DNA from: Paramacrobiotus metropolitanus
Taxonomy: Eukaryota; Tardigrada; Eutardigrada; Parachela; Macrobiotidae
Reading direction: 5' to 3'
Length of the DNA: 64,000 nt
Assembly (NCBI RefSeq): GCF_019649055.1
Contig: NW_026570362.1
Span: forward strand, 62,001-126,000
In this document: one piece after another, positions 33,081 through 46,019 of the stretch
How the letters are laid out: each line of letters begins with the position of its first letter
Position numbering within the stretch: the stretch's first letter is position 1
Program-made: the position numbers and the translations under genes
The notes under the pieces: model-generated
The model's input: the letters and a program-made list of their open reading frames with translations, nothing else
The model's database searches: none
What the model was told of the DNA's origin: nothing

Positions 33081-35729
33081 CTGCGACTGGATGGTGTCCA
33101 GTTTGATGCCATGGTGCTTCGATCGTTCCACCAGTAATTCCGGATCGTGGATGCGCTGCGCACCCGATAGAATCTCCTCACCGTGGATGAACATATTGTA
33201 TGAATTGGAGTAGCGCGGGCTGTTGGGGTCAGGCATGGTGTAGAAGGGCCGTACCGCCAAGGGATACTTGTCCAGGATGAAGAAATCGGTGTCGTATTTC
33301 GCCCGCACCAGTGTCCCGAGGAGTTTCTCACTGGGGGTGCTCAAATCGTCCTCATCGCCCATCTCCACACCGTTCTCGCGGAGTAGTTGGACGGCTTCGC
33401 GGTATTCGAGACGAAGAGATGGTTCTAACTTCTAAGAATTTAAACGGTTCCGCGGGATACTGCTGATTCACTGTGGCGATTTCTTCTGCGTAGTGATCAC
33501 GTAAACCCTGCAACCATTATACCGAGCATGAGACTCCGTTAAACGGTGAATAAACGTTAATTATTTGTTTAATAAACATGCTTTGACCAGAAAAGTCCTG
33601 AGTCGGCAAAGTATCAACCATTTTACACGAGACACTGTAGAGTAATGGTACTGCATGGGTGAAAGTACACAAAAAAAACAAAGTACCCAAAAAAAACAGC
33701 AAAAATCTGGTGCTAACTGTAAACCATCTGCGAAAGTTTTCTGTCATTTGGCATGCTTAGTTCACATTTTATCTGTCGGAAATCATTATCAGGAATAATA
33801 AGAAGGAATGAGATTTATGCTCATTATGCTTACAAATTGTTACGGTAATGGTTGGAAATTGATCAGATTATCGCAGAAGTTAACTTCGTCTTGGCGGCCG
33901 CATATCAAAACCCACGTCTACACTTCACATTTCTATTCACCTGACAAATTTTTACTTAACTTTTAGTTTATCGAAGTTCAAGGCGGCAAGTTTAATGAAC
34001 AGATTGTATTGTTGGCCAGTCAAGAAAACTGAACAGCCCTACCTTGAAAATCTCCACAAAGAGATTCCCAATCGTATCAGTGACTTCGTGATAGTGATAA
34101 TTAAACTCCATCTCCAACCCAATAAATTCCGTTAGACGGCGGTGTGTGTTGGAGTCTTCCGCACGAAAGACCGATCCGACCGTGTAGACCCGGTTGAAAT
34201 CGGAAGCGATGGCCATTTGCTTGTAGAATTGCGGGCTCTGCGCCATGTAGGCGCTGTTCTTGAAATAGCTAACCGCGAACACATTGGCACCGCCTTCGCT
34301 GGCCGCCGAGATGATTTTGGGTGTATGGATTTCCACAAAACCGAATTTGTCCAGAGTATCACGGAAGAGCTTCCACACACCGGCTTCCAAGCGGAACACC
34401 GCCTGATTGGTCGTGGTACGGAGATCCAGGACCCGGTTGTTTAATCGCGTATCATACAAAAAAAAAACAAATCGGCACAGAGTTAGTCATATGCAGCCGG
34501 AGGCGCCATTCTGTCAACATTTAGTTTTTTGTGGCGACTGTCAATGCCGAACAAAAAAAATACTGTAATGACACAGGTTTAAGGAACGCTCCAGCACCGT
34601 TTCAAGATCAAAGAGACCGCCGGTCCGGGTGCGCTGACCACGCCTCCCCTACGTTCCTTAAACCTGTGTCATTACAGTACGATATGTAAACCACCGTTTT
34701 CTGAATGAAACGGTAAGTTCGTACCCTAGTAGTTCACACTGACTTAACTTTTGTACTAGACTGTGGCACATACTGCAGTGTAAGTAATTGAGAGTTGAGA
34801 CACAGCGAAACAATCGTCGACAGTCAAATGCAGAAAAAAAACAGGTTATGAATTAATGATGTCAAAGAAATCGCAATAATTTACGATTTAATCATTATTT
34901 ATCAAATATTTTGAGTAATTACCTTTTGTAACGCAAACCTGATAGTCACTGCCCACTGAATAAAACGTAAAGTACTAGTATTTCAAAGAAAATTGATGAT
35001 TTTTAATAAAAATTAAGATTATGTTCGAATTTTGAATAATTATTCGTACAGGTATCTAGTCCAACAAAATTTCAAGTGTTTTGGCTTTACCTGATTAACA
35101 GTAATCTGCGGACCGTCCTCAGCATTCTCACTGCGCACCGCGTCCTCAATCAGCAGCGGCAACTGCGGCTCAGCCGCCGACACCACATACAGCTCCTCCA
35201 CGTGGACCTCCACGTCCTGCTGTGAGCAGCTCTCGATTTTCGGGTCGGCCTTCTTAACAATTCCCTTAATATCCACAATCGACTCCTTACTGATTCCCGC
35301 GGCAAATTTCACCATCTGTTTACTGATTTTCTCCCCTACGGCCAGATAGGCTTGCACGGTGAACTGCTGCTGACGCAGGACGAAGAAACACTGCTTTCCT
35401 TTCGCGCGACTGGTTTGGACGCGCGCACGGACCCATAAGGACTGATCGGCCACGGCCACGCCGAGATCTTTCAGTTTCGTGAGGGTGCGATCCGGTTTGG
35501 ATGTCGACTGGATCAGGGGGAGTTTACCGTAGAGATCTTTGGAGATGTCTTCGCCGTCGGGGCCGTCCGTGGCGGCCGCATTATCGCCGGCGGCTTGTTT
35601 CTTCTCCTGGATCAGTTCGGCTTTCTTGGCTGCCTTCTCGGCTTTCTTCTGGGCCTTCTTCGAGGGCTGCTGATTTTCCGCGTTCTGTGCGTCAGACGTT
35701 TTCAGGCGTGAGACGGAGTAACTGTAAAA
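33081..35729 (-). pseudogene. DARS1: Cytosolic aspartyl-tRNA synthetase, probably inactivated copy
   Basis: Exons in gene order are 35729-35091, 34453-34043 and 33507 to about 33081. Exon 1 has a Lys-rich extension followed by the anticodon-binding OB fold ([39 protein letters not shown]). Exon 2 has class II motifs 1 and 2 ([36 protein letters not shown]). Exon 3 has [18 protein letters not shown] and [20 protein letters not shown]. Three defects are seen. Exon 2 lacks an AG acceptor (the tract ends …ttgtat). A 7-bp tandem duplication in exon 3 (within 33422-33437) shifts the frame. Similarity ends near LDTIQSQ, so class II motif 3 (GGGIGLER) is missing and GC-rich repeat sequence takes its place. 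No start Met was found for exon 1, so a 5' exon is also missing. Conservation elsewhere is high, so the decay is recent or some lesions are assembly errors. Confidence 0.82.
34561..34679. mobile_element. Tc1/mariner-type MITE in the aspartyl-tRNA synthetase intron
   Basis: A 119-bp element has perfect 28-bp ends TACTGTAATGACACAGG… (34561-34588) and the reverse complement at 34652-34679. The outer TA on both sides fits a TA target duplication. There is no coding content. Confidence 0.88.
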
Positions 35730-35730
35730 C

Positions 35731-37580
35731 TGGGGCAAATGCGCAGTTTTAAATCAGAATGCCTTATCGCACGGTTCCGCTTTGCTGTTAAATCCGGTGA
35801 CGATTAAAGTTAACTGATTTTGCGAAATTGGGCATCATCAACACTGCATCGGCCACGCATTCGGGTGATAAGCTTGGAGCCTGGAATACTTGGCAGACGT
35901 ATGGTGTGGTGTGATTTCCATTAATTTATTAGCTTGCCGCATCTGATGCCATCTGTCATTGTTGAAACTTTAAGCCACACACCTTTTAATTATTCTTCTG
36001 TTTTTAACAATATTATTAGCTTTTACTTTATGAATTTTTATTTTTACGAAAAAGATGCTCTAGACTTTAAATAAACATAAAAAGGATTATTATACAAGTT
36101 ATTAGCATGGCCAAGCAGGCTAACAGGCGGGCAACAGCTTTGCATTTTGGAGCGATTTATTATCACTAGAAGTGGAGATTGCCGAAGTGAAGATGCCAAT
36201 ACAAATGCTTCCGGTGGTCTGCCGGAAGTCGGGCAAGAACTTGGAAACAGCAAAACTGCGAAATCTTTAGTAGTAAAAGTCCTTGCCGATATACTTATTT
36301 TTACTATCTGCTTTTGGAAGTTTACTTATTTTTACTTACTTTTCACAATTTTTCGGAACTTTTACTTACTTTTACTACTATTTCAATTTTTCCAAGGACA
36401 TTTACTTACTAAATTAAAGTAAATTTACTAAATAAATGTAATTACATGAATACTAACTATCTGTGCCAGGATTTCGGCCCCTCTCCTTTGGCGCCGGTGA
36501 TCTCAGCTTCTACTCATTCAATTTTCCTGCTTTAAAATGCTTTAAAAACCTCCCGATCACGCGGGTGTTCTAAGACCAGTCGACGTTGCCAGTTTGCAGA
36601 ACCTCAAGTCCAGTGGTCACTCAAAAGCTTGTTACCATGGATGCCATTGGGCTAACATGGGCGGGTTCACGCTCGTGTGCTTACTAATTTGCAAATTTCC
36701 AGGGAGACAGCTTATGTTCTAGCATTATTCTGATACGTAAAAAAATCTGAGATAGTCGCATGCCGATATTCATCCGTGCTCAGCTTGTTTAGGATTGAAA
36801 GTGTCGAATTGAGTTAGTTGCAAAGCGCTGAAAACTACTGAAAATGGTGCAGAAAAATTTCTTATGCATTAATCAAGCTATACAGGCGAATACTGCAAGG
36901 TAAATACTGCTGCTTTTTAGGGCGGCAGGCTGACAGCCAACTATACTGCGGACACTCACTTTACCTGCGAGAGGCGGCGGCTGACACGCCAGTTTTACAT
37001 AACGCTGATAAAACGAATTAGTAAATAATTTAGTAAATGATTTTTATTTATTCAACGCTAAACCTTAATATTTACTTACTTTTTACTATTCCGGCAGCAC
37101 ATTTACTTAGTTTTACTTACTTTGTTTCCAAAACCTTACTATTCACTAGACTTTTAATATTAGACGGACTTTTACTAAGTAAATGGCCATTATTTAATTT
37201 TATTTAGTAGCACAACACTAGAAATCTTGCATTTTTGCAGCCGCGCAGTTATCTGTGTTTCTGTGTTTGGATTTTTTGATGAAAATTGGCAGTCACTGAA
37301 TGTCAGAACTTGCAATTGCGAAAGAGTTTTACAGTTCGCTTTTACGTCTACCCCAATTCGTCAGAATGCGGATTGTCCGATCGCGGGACCAATACTTGAA
37401 GTCTTAAACCCAGTTGGAGTGCAGCAAGGAATTGCCTGTTCCGCTTAACTTAATCACGGCATAACCGTCACTGCAACACTCTCCGGAATCCGGATTGACG
37501 CTATTGTTCGCCAGCAATTAGACTCTAACAGCGCGCCTGTTGTCTTCCTGTGTTTCCATCGACAACTGATTATTACTTAA
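35731..37580. other. Intergenic, with TTTACTTACT-rich patches
   Basis: No gene is supported. Two clusters of TTTACTTACTTTTACTA motifs (about 36255-36440 and 37030-37200) flank a plainer core and are partly inverted with respect to each other. The right one ends in TTTAGTAGCACAACACTAG, reminiscent of a hAT terminus. This suggests a decayed DNA transposon of about 1 kb. Confidence 0.4.
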
Positions 37581-39698
37581 ATGGCTGCAATGGAAACGAA
37601 AAGCTCGAAATCGCGCAGAAGATCAAAATCCCGTAGACTAGGTATGATTTCTTTGTCCTTCTGATTTTGCACATCGCAAGTCTGGAACACCCTTGATTGT
37701 ACAGATCCTAGCATTGCTGAGTTACTGGAGAGCTTCATTGGAAATCTCCGAATGGAGGTGCAGTCCATAACCGAGGAAGGAATGCAGATGGAGTTTGATT
37801 TGATTGGCACGGTCCCTTCGATTGCTAATGCAGTTCGCCGCGTTCTTCTGGTCGAGGTAACTGTTCTACGCCTTAATAAACTGTTATACATCTCGCTTTT
37901 TTGCGAATTGCAAGCCCGCTCTTTGAATTTTATTGTCTGATTTCTGCTACATGCAAAATGATGCGTAATCATTGAAAAAAAGTTGCGAACCTTGAGCACT
38001 GATATATGTACGATTATTATATATGTATAATGTATTTGTTGTTGTGATTTTTTAATCGAACTCTTTGTGCGCTGCTCTTATTTGACAGGGAGTTCTGTAA
38101 TAATTTTGGGCAATTTGTGACTTAAAATTAAATTTTTCGGTTTTTGTTACAGTATTGCTTAATGCCTTGCCAAATTGTTAAAGATGAACGTATGTATTTG
38201 CTCGTATTATAATAGACCGGTTGTGTTTTACGTCATGCATACTCAATACTCAGTGAGAGAATTTGTTCAATGACACTGATTTTAAGTATCGCAGTACAAG
38301 AAGAAGTGCAACTTAAGTACCAAAACAGATGAGAAATAACAGGACAGTAAGGCAAGAAGTTATGGACGAAATTGATAAATGCATCGCTGTGTAAACGAAG
38401 ATGGTTTCATCTGTTTTTGTTCCCGCTTGTTTATATTTGTGTTATTTTGTCAGGTCCCCTCAATGGCACCAGAAACCGTCCTCTTAGAGCAGAACAACAC
38501 CGCCCTGCAGGACGAGGTGCTGGGCCACCGTATCGGCCTGATCCCTTTCCGCGCCGATCCCCGCAAATTCAAATTCCGCGAACTGAAATCCCGCTCCGAT
38601 CATCCGGACTACGCCCTGATCTTCGGCCTGAAAGTGACAGCCCCCAAGCAGTCCCTCGACACGGACAAGCGCTTCATCAGTACCAAAGTGTACTCCAAAG
38701 ACTTCTTCTGGACTCGTGATTCCCTTCTACACGATCCCTCCGAGAGCGATGAACAGCGTCGGCCGGTGCATGACGATATCCTGATCAATGTAATGAGGCC
38801 GAATCAGGAGATGGATCTGAAGATCCATGTGGTGAAGGGTATTGGGAAGGATCATATTAAATTCTCACCGGTCTCCTTGGCTTCCTACAGGCATTTGCCG
38901 TTGATCAAGTTGAACGACAAGACTATTGTGGAAGGAGAGGATGCGGAATTGCTACAACAGTGTTTTTCCAAAGGTCTGATTGATATTGTGGAAGACAAAA
39001 AGGGTGAGTTAGACAGAGGTGAAGTGGTGTACTGGAATCAGTAAGAAATTTGATGGGATATTGAGCGGTTGTTTATCTGCTGATAGTTGTGTCTCTTTTT
39101 AATATCGTCTCTTGAATTTCATCCCAGTTTGGCTAACGCCAAACCGAAAACACATTTTTACTCTCTTAAATCTGGATTGTATTGTCTTTAATCTCGATAC
39201 AGGCATGTTCTTTCGTTATAGTCTACTGATTTCTTTCACCAGTGCGATTTTTATGCATATTGCGTTGATAAATTGTTAAATGAATTGAATGAAAATGAGA
39301 ATTCAGAGCAAACTATTGAATCGTTTCTAATTAGCTGCAGTAAAGTGAATGTTTAATACTTTATCTACTGAAGTTTTTACGGGTTTTTAAGCAAGAGCGC
39401 AAGCGAATTCCATTTTATGGCGACGGTGTGACTAATATGTTTTTGTGGTGCAGGTAGGAGAAAGGCGAAAGTGATTAATCCGCGGTTGGATTGTGGAAGT
39501 CGCAATTTGCTGCGGTATCCGGAAATCAGCAAAAATTTGGAACTGGGTTCCGTTAAGGATCATTTTATTTTCTCCGTGGAATCTATTGGTGCCTTGCCGG
39601 CTGCTGTTTTAATTAAGGAGGCTTGTCGGGTTCTTAGAGAACGCTGTGAATATCATTTTCTTAGCATTGGCTGTGGTCGGCAAGACGCAGATGCTTAG
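37581..39698 (+). CDS. POLR1C: RNA polymerases I and III subunit RPAC1 (AC40), four exons
   Basis: Exons 37581-37641, 37705-37856, 38454-39003 and 39454-39698 join in phase through GT-AG introns (63, 597 and 450 nt) to give 335 residues; the human protein has 346. RPAC1 is the alpha-like subunit that pairs with RPAC2 to nucleate assembly of Pol I and Pol III. Seen: the alpha-motif region (LIGTVPSIANAVRRVLLVE), the dimerisation helix (LGHRIGLIPFRADPRKFKFR), the insert domain ending VHDDILINVMRPNQEMDLKI, then HVVKGIGKDHIKFSPVSLAS and the C-terminal VKDHFIFSVESIGALPA. The N-terminus (MAAMETKSSKSRRRSKSRR) is short and basic. The last exon ends in a lineage-specific Cys/Asp-containing tail. No lesion is seen. 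Confidence 0.95.
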
Positions 39699-40435
39699 CG
39701 GCAGAAATTGTTTTCCAAAGGCCACAATAAAAGCGACAAAAACCTGAGTATGTATGTATCAGCAACGAGCATACGTGTTTCCAGTTAGTGATACATCCAG
39801 ACACCTCTGTAAACTGACAAAATGTACCGAGAAGAGATAAAAACGCAACCGCTTTCGTTAGACAAGAAAAATTACACAATGTTAAGAGTGTAATTGTTCC
39901 GCACCGGAAAACGTTCTCTTACATGCGCTTGACATGTTGGTCTTATCTACACGGCAAAACTGGGCGGAAAAAAATGAAAATAATATGGCTAATTTGCTGA
40001 GATTGCTAGTCAATGTTCTCGACATCGAGCCATACCATCATCCAACGAACAAGAAAACTGCAGCAATTGTTTTCTGCCGAACCAGTTTTTACTGACGGGT
40101 GAGCTGTCGGCACGTGCCAATCAACAAGCGTTCTAACCGAATAAATTAACAATAAATACCGGCAGACAAGGGTCGGTTGTGATAAAAAAATGGAGTGCCT
40201 TGCTGGCACACATTCTCCTGCTTTAGCAATGTCCTCGTCTACGGCACAATTTATGTCAGCCGATATAAGAAGAGATGCCGTGTTCTGATGACAGTTCCTG
40301 GCCAAGCGGTGCCCCAAGGAATTATTAAAGGAGCACAGACGTCGTATAAAGTTATGCAACTATGGTTGTTTATTCTCCGCTGCTGTAATTAAAAGCGATC
40401 GACGCAGAATACGCTGTTTGCAGTCGACATAGAGC
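39699..40435. other. Spacer between RPAC1 and the chitin-binding gene
   Basis: No supported gene. It should hold the RPAC1 3' UTR and the promoter of the chitin-binding gene. Confidence 0.4.
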
Positions 40436-40799
40436 ATGATTAAGCCCATTGCTATACTATGCGTGGTGTTAAGCGCTCAGTCTCGAGCACAGCAATATGT
40501 GTGGGATTTGCTGAAACCACCGCTCACCGCCGGCGAAGTGCGAGCCATTGCGTTTAACGCTTATGCAGCGGACACCTTTCCCATGTATGCCAGCATTCCC
40601 CAGACGAACTTGCGGTGCGACAATAAGAAACAGCCGGGATTCTACGCCGACACGGAAGCCCAGTGTCAGGTCTTTCATCGATGCGATGTCAATGGAAATC
40701 AGACTAGTTACCTGTGCGTCAACAGCACGGTGTTCAATCAGGTCACTCTCGTGTGCGACTATTTTTACAATGTCGACTGCGAAAGGTAAGTAATATTAA

Positions 40800-41186
40800 T
40801 GTCAGATATGACACAGAAGCAGGAGAAAATGGGGACAAAATATGCCTTTATTGTGATAGCAATAAAGCAAAAACACAAAAACCAACAGAAAACCCGATGT
40901 GGAAAAAGCTGTGGAAAAAGTGCCTGCAAGCGCGCAAGTGTGAATCGTGATTAATGATTCAGCGTGCTGCGGGTACGCAACAGCTGATGCCACAAAGCAT
41001 GGAATCGCTCGTAAGCGCTGGGATACGCCCCCAAGAGTGCAGCGATGCGCTGATTGGTCAGCGTAGACAAAGTATACGCTGAGTAAGCAGCGTAATAGCG
41101 CGGCACGAATGGCGTTGCCATGTGCGGGCGGGCGACAGAGAAATCCACAAGAGGTGTCTACCGCCTCGAGTGAGCGGTCTCTGACA
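40800..41186 (-). repeat. 3' LTR (element orientation minus)
   Basis: 387 bp bounded by TGTCAGA and TCTGACA; paired with 45634-46019. Confidence 0.93.
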
Positions 41187-42184
41187 TGCCTCTGGGCGGG
41201 AGTGGGAGCTCCTGCGAGCACCTTCCGACTCTGTCCCTGGCCAACCCGGTAGGGCCGGATGCCACTTTGTCTCTAAACCCGGTAGGGTTGCTGCCTCCAG
41301 ACCCGCGGTGCAGTGCACCGAACAGTCGAAATCCGGAGTGCTCTCTGGTTGCTGGGGGTTCTAGTGTTGTGGAAGGCTTGCTTTGGTCCATCAAGTAAAA
41401 AAATAAAGTTTATAAGGCTCATTGGTTAAACATGGAAATAGAAAAATCACAATTTCAGTGAGAATTAAAGTAAAGATCATAGTTAGAGATCCCAAAGCCA
41501 ATTCCTTTGGTTAGTTGGCTAAATAAAAACATCAATTTCTTTGGTTAATAAAGTCTAGAAAAACCAGGTTTGGTTAAAAAACTAGACGTAAAATAGCTCA
41601 TTCCGACTAGGTATACCACACGGCCACTTCTGTCCACAGGGGTCCTAGTTAATGGTCCGCTTTATCCGGTAGGATTGTTCTGGTCCTGTGAATCCGGGGC
41701 AACGGTTCCTAGAGATGTCCACAGGGGTCCAGTGGAGTAAATCCGGCGGTGCGGTATATGTTGCTTTCGCAAGGACTGGTTGTCCCCTTCCTGGTTTGGA
41801 TATGGTGGACCAAGCCCGGTGGGGCGGTCCATATAGGGCCAGAGTGATGTCTCTGGACAGGAGAGGTGTTCCTGTAGCCAATATAGTATGCTTGGACCAA
41901 TTCCGTTTGGATGGCCCGCGTTGGTCTCTAACTTGGACCGGTTTTGGCCTTGCATGCCAGTTTGGTCATGCGCCTAGGTCCAAAACTCTTCTAAGTCCAA
42001 GAGGGCCACAATGGAAAAATTTCTAAGTCCCAGGAACGAAGTGGAGTGATGGACCAAACCCGTTGGGGCGGTCCAAACTCGGTCTCTGACATGCTCTGGG
42101 CCGGGATACAGGGCTCCGGAGTGGCGGGGCCTTGCTTCTGGCCTTTGCTGGGGTGTGGGTCCGTATAACAGGTTTTGGCTCTCC

Positions 42185-42495
42185 GATATGGACTCAGTCG
42201 TTTTTTGATGAGCCACGTCGTTTGACGGGCCAAAAAACTTAGTCATTTTTCGGTGGGCCACGTTGTGGACGGGCCAAAAAGACTTAGTCGTTTTTCAAGA
42301 GGCGACGTCGTTGGACGGGCCAAATGGACTTAGTCGTTTTTTCGACGGTCCAAGGTTGATGGCGGGCCAAAGGGACTCAGTGGTTTTTTCGACGGTCCAA
42401 GGTTGATGGCGGGCCAAAAGGACTTAGTCGTTCTTTCGACGGTCCAAGGTTGATGGCGGGCCAAAAGGACTTAGTCGTTTTTTCGACGGTCCAAA
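42185..42495. repeat. Tandem repeat inside the LTR element
   Basis: About six units of roughly 50-57 bp built on GGACTTAGTCGTTTTTTCGA, CGGTCCAAGGTTGATGG and CGGGCCAAAAG. Confidence 0.85.
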
Positions 42496-43483
42496 GTTGC
42501 AGACTTGTTAAGTCTGGTCCGTCTCACTGGCCGTGGGCCGTGAGTGAACTACCATGTCAGATAAGCAAGGTAGGTTTCCTTGAGACCGTGGCCATAACAA
42601 AATTAGGTGGCGTCTGACGAAAACATCAGGTTGGCCAGGCAAAACTCCAAAAAAATTAAGTTGTGGGCACCGGTAGGCGTTTTCCACAAGGGAGTCGGTC
42701 TGCTGACTAGAAGCGTCCTCATTCGGTCTCGGGCGGTGCATCTTTTGGATGGGCCGCTGGGCGGTCCGTGGTGAGGATGTTGGACATGGCATGCAAAGTG
42801 GGCTTACCACAACTTCGATGTGGCTCCCGTACTTACTTGTCCCAGTTGCCTGGTACGGCAACTAAACTCGTGAGCCGCTTATGGTCCGTTAGGCACCTAG
42901 CGGGCCTGGTCCAATTTCTATGGGCCAGGACTTGTCCTTGGCTTGCCGCAACTTCTATGCAAACCAGGCTGATTCACGGCTTGTCGCAACTTCTATGCGG
43001 GCCGTCGCCGCCTTCTGGGCGCTGGATCCTTTCCATGCCGGTGAACCAGGCCTCGCGCCAAGTTCGGTCCGGTGGACTCCGTCGGATGGTCTGGGATGGC
43101 CGAGCAAAATTCATGGTCTCAGCCGCTAAGCCAGAGCCAATCCGGGGAATCCGGTTAAGATACAGGGATTTAGGGCCGGTGAGGTAGACAGTACATGGCC
43201 GTAAGCCACGTTTATTGGGCGAGGGTCACAACCGTTGGATTGTACCCATTATGGTGTTCAGGTCCGGTTTCCGCTAATGCCGGTCCGCTTCTTGGGCCGA
43301 CATGCAGGAATGGCCGTTGGCCTATTCCTGCGCTTCGTGTCCGGTTTGATCGCCGTCGCCCAACCCAGGGTTGAGTGGGTCGACGACGCTTTCTTCCATG
43401 TCCGCCAATTCCTGTTCGGTCAGGTTTCCCTGTGGTTGGCTGGAGGCGCTGGTCGGCTGGACTTCTAGGCCAGAATGCTCGGC

Positions 43484-44999
43484 CTAAGCTTGGACGTGTG
43501 CGGACGATCCTGTTGAGGATCGCTGAGTGCGAAACTTCGTTGGAAGTTTCCGCGCCGCCGTTCGGTTTACGAACGCTTCCGCTCCGTCGTCGAAGTCCAT
43601 TGGATGTCGATAGCGGTAATCTTTGGCGCGGCTCCTGAAAACGTTCAGGGCGCTCTGGATTTTGACTCCCGCTTCGATTTGATGGATCTGGTTTCCAAGG
43701 AGGGCCACTTGGGTCAGTAATCGAGGAATGATCTTCTCCTGCCGATAGGCAACTTCCAGTTCCCAGTGGCACCGTAGGTGTCCGAGTCTGGCGGCAAAGA
43801 TGCGTATCATAATGCCGTTGTACGAGTAAGCGTACGTTCCAAGTGGGGCTTCCTTATAATCGGCCGGCTTGCATGGGATTTCCATGGCGGCTCGAGAAGC
43901 TGCGATTATGAAGCTGGCGTTCGCGTCCGGTAGGACGAACTGGGCTAGATATTTGACGACGTCGAGTTGGTCGTCTTTGATGTGCAGTTGGCACAAGTCG
44001 TTCCAGTCCGGTCTGGTGACAGGCTGTCCGAGTAGATTCACGTCCGTAATGCTCGATAGAGCATTATCGCGGACCATCGGGTAGCCTTCGCGGTTTTCGG
44101 TATGTTCCGCCATACTGAAAGTACGTCCTTTTTCTGCATTTCCATTTCAAGTCCGGACCGGATGACAAAGGTTTGCAAGTTCTGGACCATGGCGTTAACT
44201 TGGGCCCATCGATCCCTGGGGTATGGGATAGCGCCCATGATGTAATCCGTCAACACCCGGTGGGGAAGTGGACGGATGTTGATGCCCTGGTGTTCGGCAT
44301 ATTAGTAGGGATCAAAGTCCGTGGCACTTACGCTTGCGTCTTGTCGGGCCGGTAGGACCGATGACGGCGGTGCGGACTCTGTCTCCATCGGTATCTGGAT
44401 GCTAATGTTATGGGCCACCGAGCTGACGCTTCGTTCTGGTCGCTTGGTGGACTGAGCGACAACCAAGCTGGACTCCGCCTCGTTCCGTTTTCCGGGTGAG
44501 GTGCGCGTTTGGCGCTCCTCGGGCTGACTACGGCTCTGGCGGCCAATTTGGTCCTGGTTGCGACTTTGGATCTGGTAACGTAAGTCGTCTGGCTTCCGCG
44601 GTAGCGGTGCCGCTGGCGCATGCTGTTCGATACGCGCTGGTTGGTATTGGCCTTTCAAGGCATCCAGCAGTCCACCCTCCATCAGCTGTTTGGCCACCTG
44701 GTCAACCATGGCTTTATTGATGTTTTCCAGGATCTGATTGTATGTAGTCGGTGTGGGCAGCTCATACCGACTACATACAAGGATTGAGAGCATGACGATG
44801 GCCGCTGCGGATGTGGCTGGTGTACGTAATTTCTCAGGTCGGCCGTTGGGCCTCGACCTGAAGACTGGTCAGAGCCCGTGTTGCGGGCTCGACGTTCCCG
44901 GTCCCGTTCCTTTTTACGTTCTCGAGCCGATTGGCTGAGTGGAGGAATCTGAGTTCCGGTGCTGCTCCAGCCAGGTTGTCGGGCGCCACTGCGTTGCAT
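43484..44999 (-). pseudogene. Decayed gag-like region of the LTR element
   Basis: Minus-strand frames at 44793-44302, 44256-44038 and 44113-43484 read as one protein broken by frameshifts. A Gln/Arg/Pro-rich N-terminal half (…YQPARIEQHAPAAPLPRKP…) is followed by a helical part (TDYIMGAIPYPRDRWAQVNA; DVVKYLAQFVLPDANASFI; WELEVAYRQEKIIPRLLTQV). Length, order after the primer-binding site and composition fit a capsid-type Gag. No CCHC knuckle was found. Assignment rests on position more than on motif. Confidence 0.5.
44739..44779. repeat. Hairpin in the LTR element interior
   Basis: TGTATGTAGTCGGT (44739-44752) pairs with ACCGACTACATACA (44766-44779) around a 13-nt loop. Confidence 0.8.
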
Positions 45000-45633
45000 G
45001 TAGAGATCTTAGATCTCTATCTGTTCGTGGTCCCTCAGTAGGGGAAACAGGTGGCTTCCATCGCGGCTGGTCATGTGGCTGTATGCGTCGAAGTTACCTC
45101 TCACCACTTCTAGGTAGAAACAGTAGGCTCTGTCATTTTCGTCGCAAAAGCCCGGTCGCAAGTGGTATGCGCAAGGGAACAATTCCCGTTGGGAATTGTC
45201 CCGGCGGTTTAAGTGATCTCCGCTGTTGCGTCTGCAGTCCGAACATCGCGGCTCGTACTTCTGCTGTGGTGTAAGTACCGTTCTCTGTGGTAACAGAAAT
45301 GAAACTTGCAGAATAAGGTTAGGTCCACTTTCTATGACGGGGTCCCTATGATAATTACGCCCTATGGTTTACGTCCCTATGATTTTACATGTTATTTGTT
45401 AACGTTACTAGGCTTTCCTTGCCCGGTGAATTATATCGGGATCACCCCCTAGACCCTATGCGAATCCTACGCCTAGGTCACTGATGGTAAGTGCGCCGCT
45501 TCTTCTTGGACTTGGTTGAGGCCAAGGAGGTGGATTCGGTGGGACGACCGAATTCGCCTCCTCACTGGGGATCAGAGGGGGTTCACTGGGGATCAGAGGT
45601 TCCAGGAAAGAAAACCGAACGATACTGCTACCA

Positions 45634-46019
45634 TGTCAGATATGACACAGAAGCAGGAGAAAATTGGGGCAAAATATGCCTTCATTGTGATAGCAATAAA
45701 GCAAAAACACGAAAACCAACAGAAAACCCGATGGGAGAAAGCTGTGGAAAAAGTGCCTGCAAGCGCGCAAGTGTGAATCGTGATTAATGATTCAGCGTGC
45801 TGCGGGTACGCAACAGCTGATGCCACAAAGCATGGAATCGCTCGTAAGCGCTGGGATACGCCCCCAAGAGTGCAGCGATGCGCTGATTGGTCAGCGTAGA
45901 CAAAGTATACGCTGAGTAAGCAGCGTAATAGCGCGGCACGAATGGCGTTGCCATGTGCGGGCGGGCGCCAGAGAAAGCCACAAGAGATGTCTACCGCCTC
46001 GAGTGAGCGGTCTCTGACA
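45634..46019 (-). repeat. 5' LTR (element orientation minus)
   Basis: 386 bp partner of 40800-41186; the primer-binding site TGGTAGCAG lies immediately inside it. Confidence 0.93.

Noticed and set aside
41662-43772. Multiple 90-190-codon ORFs inside the LTR element
   Set aside because: Low-complexity or shadow frames; no reverse transcriptase, integrase or protease motif is visible.
44970-44999. Second primer-binding-like sequence (TGGCGCCCGA, resembling a Lys tRNA site) on the minus strand
   Set aside because: It lies more than 600 bp from the LTR; the TGGTAGCAG site directly beside the LTR is the proper candidate.
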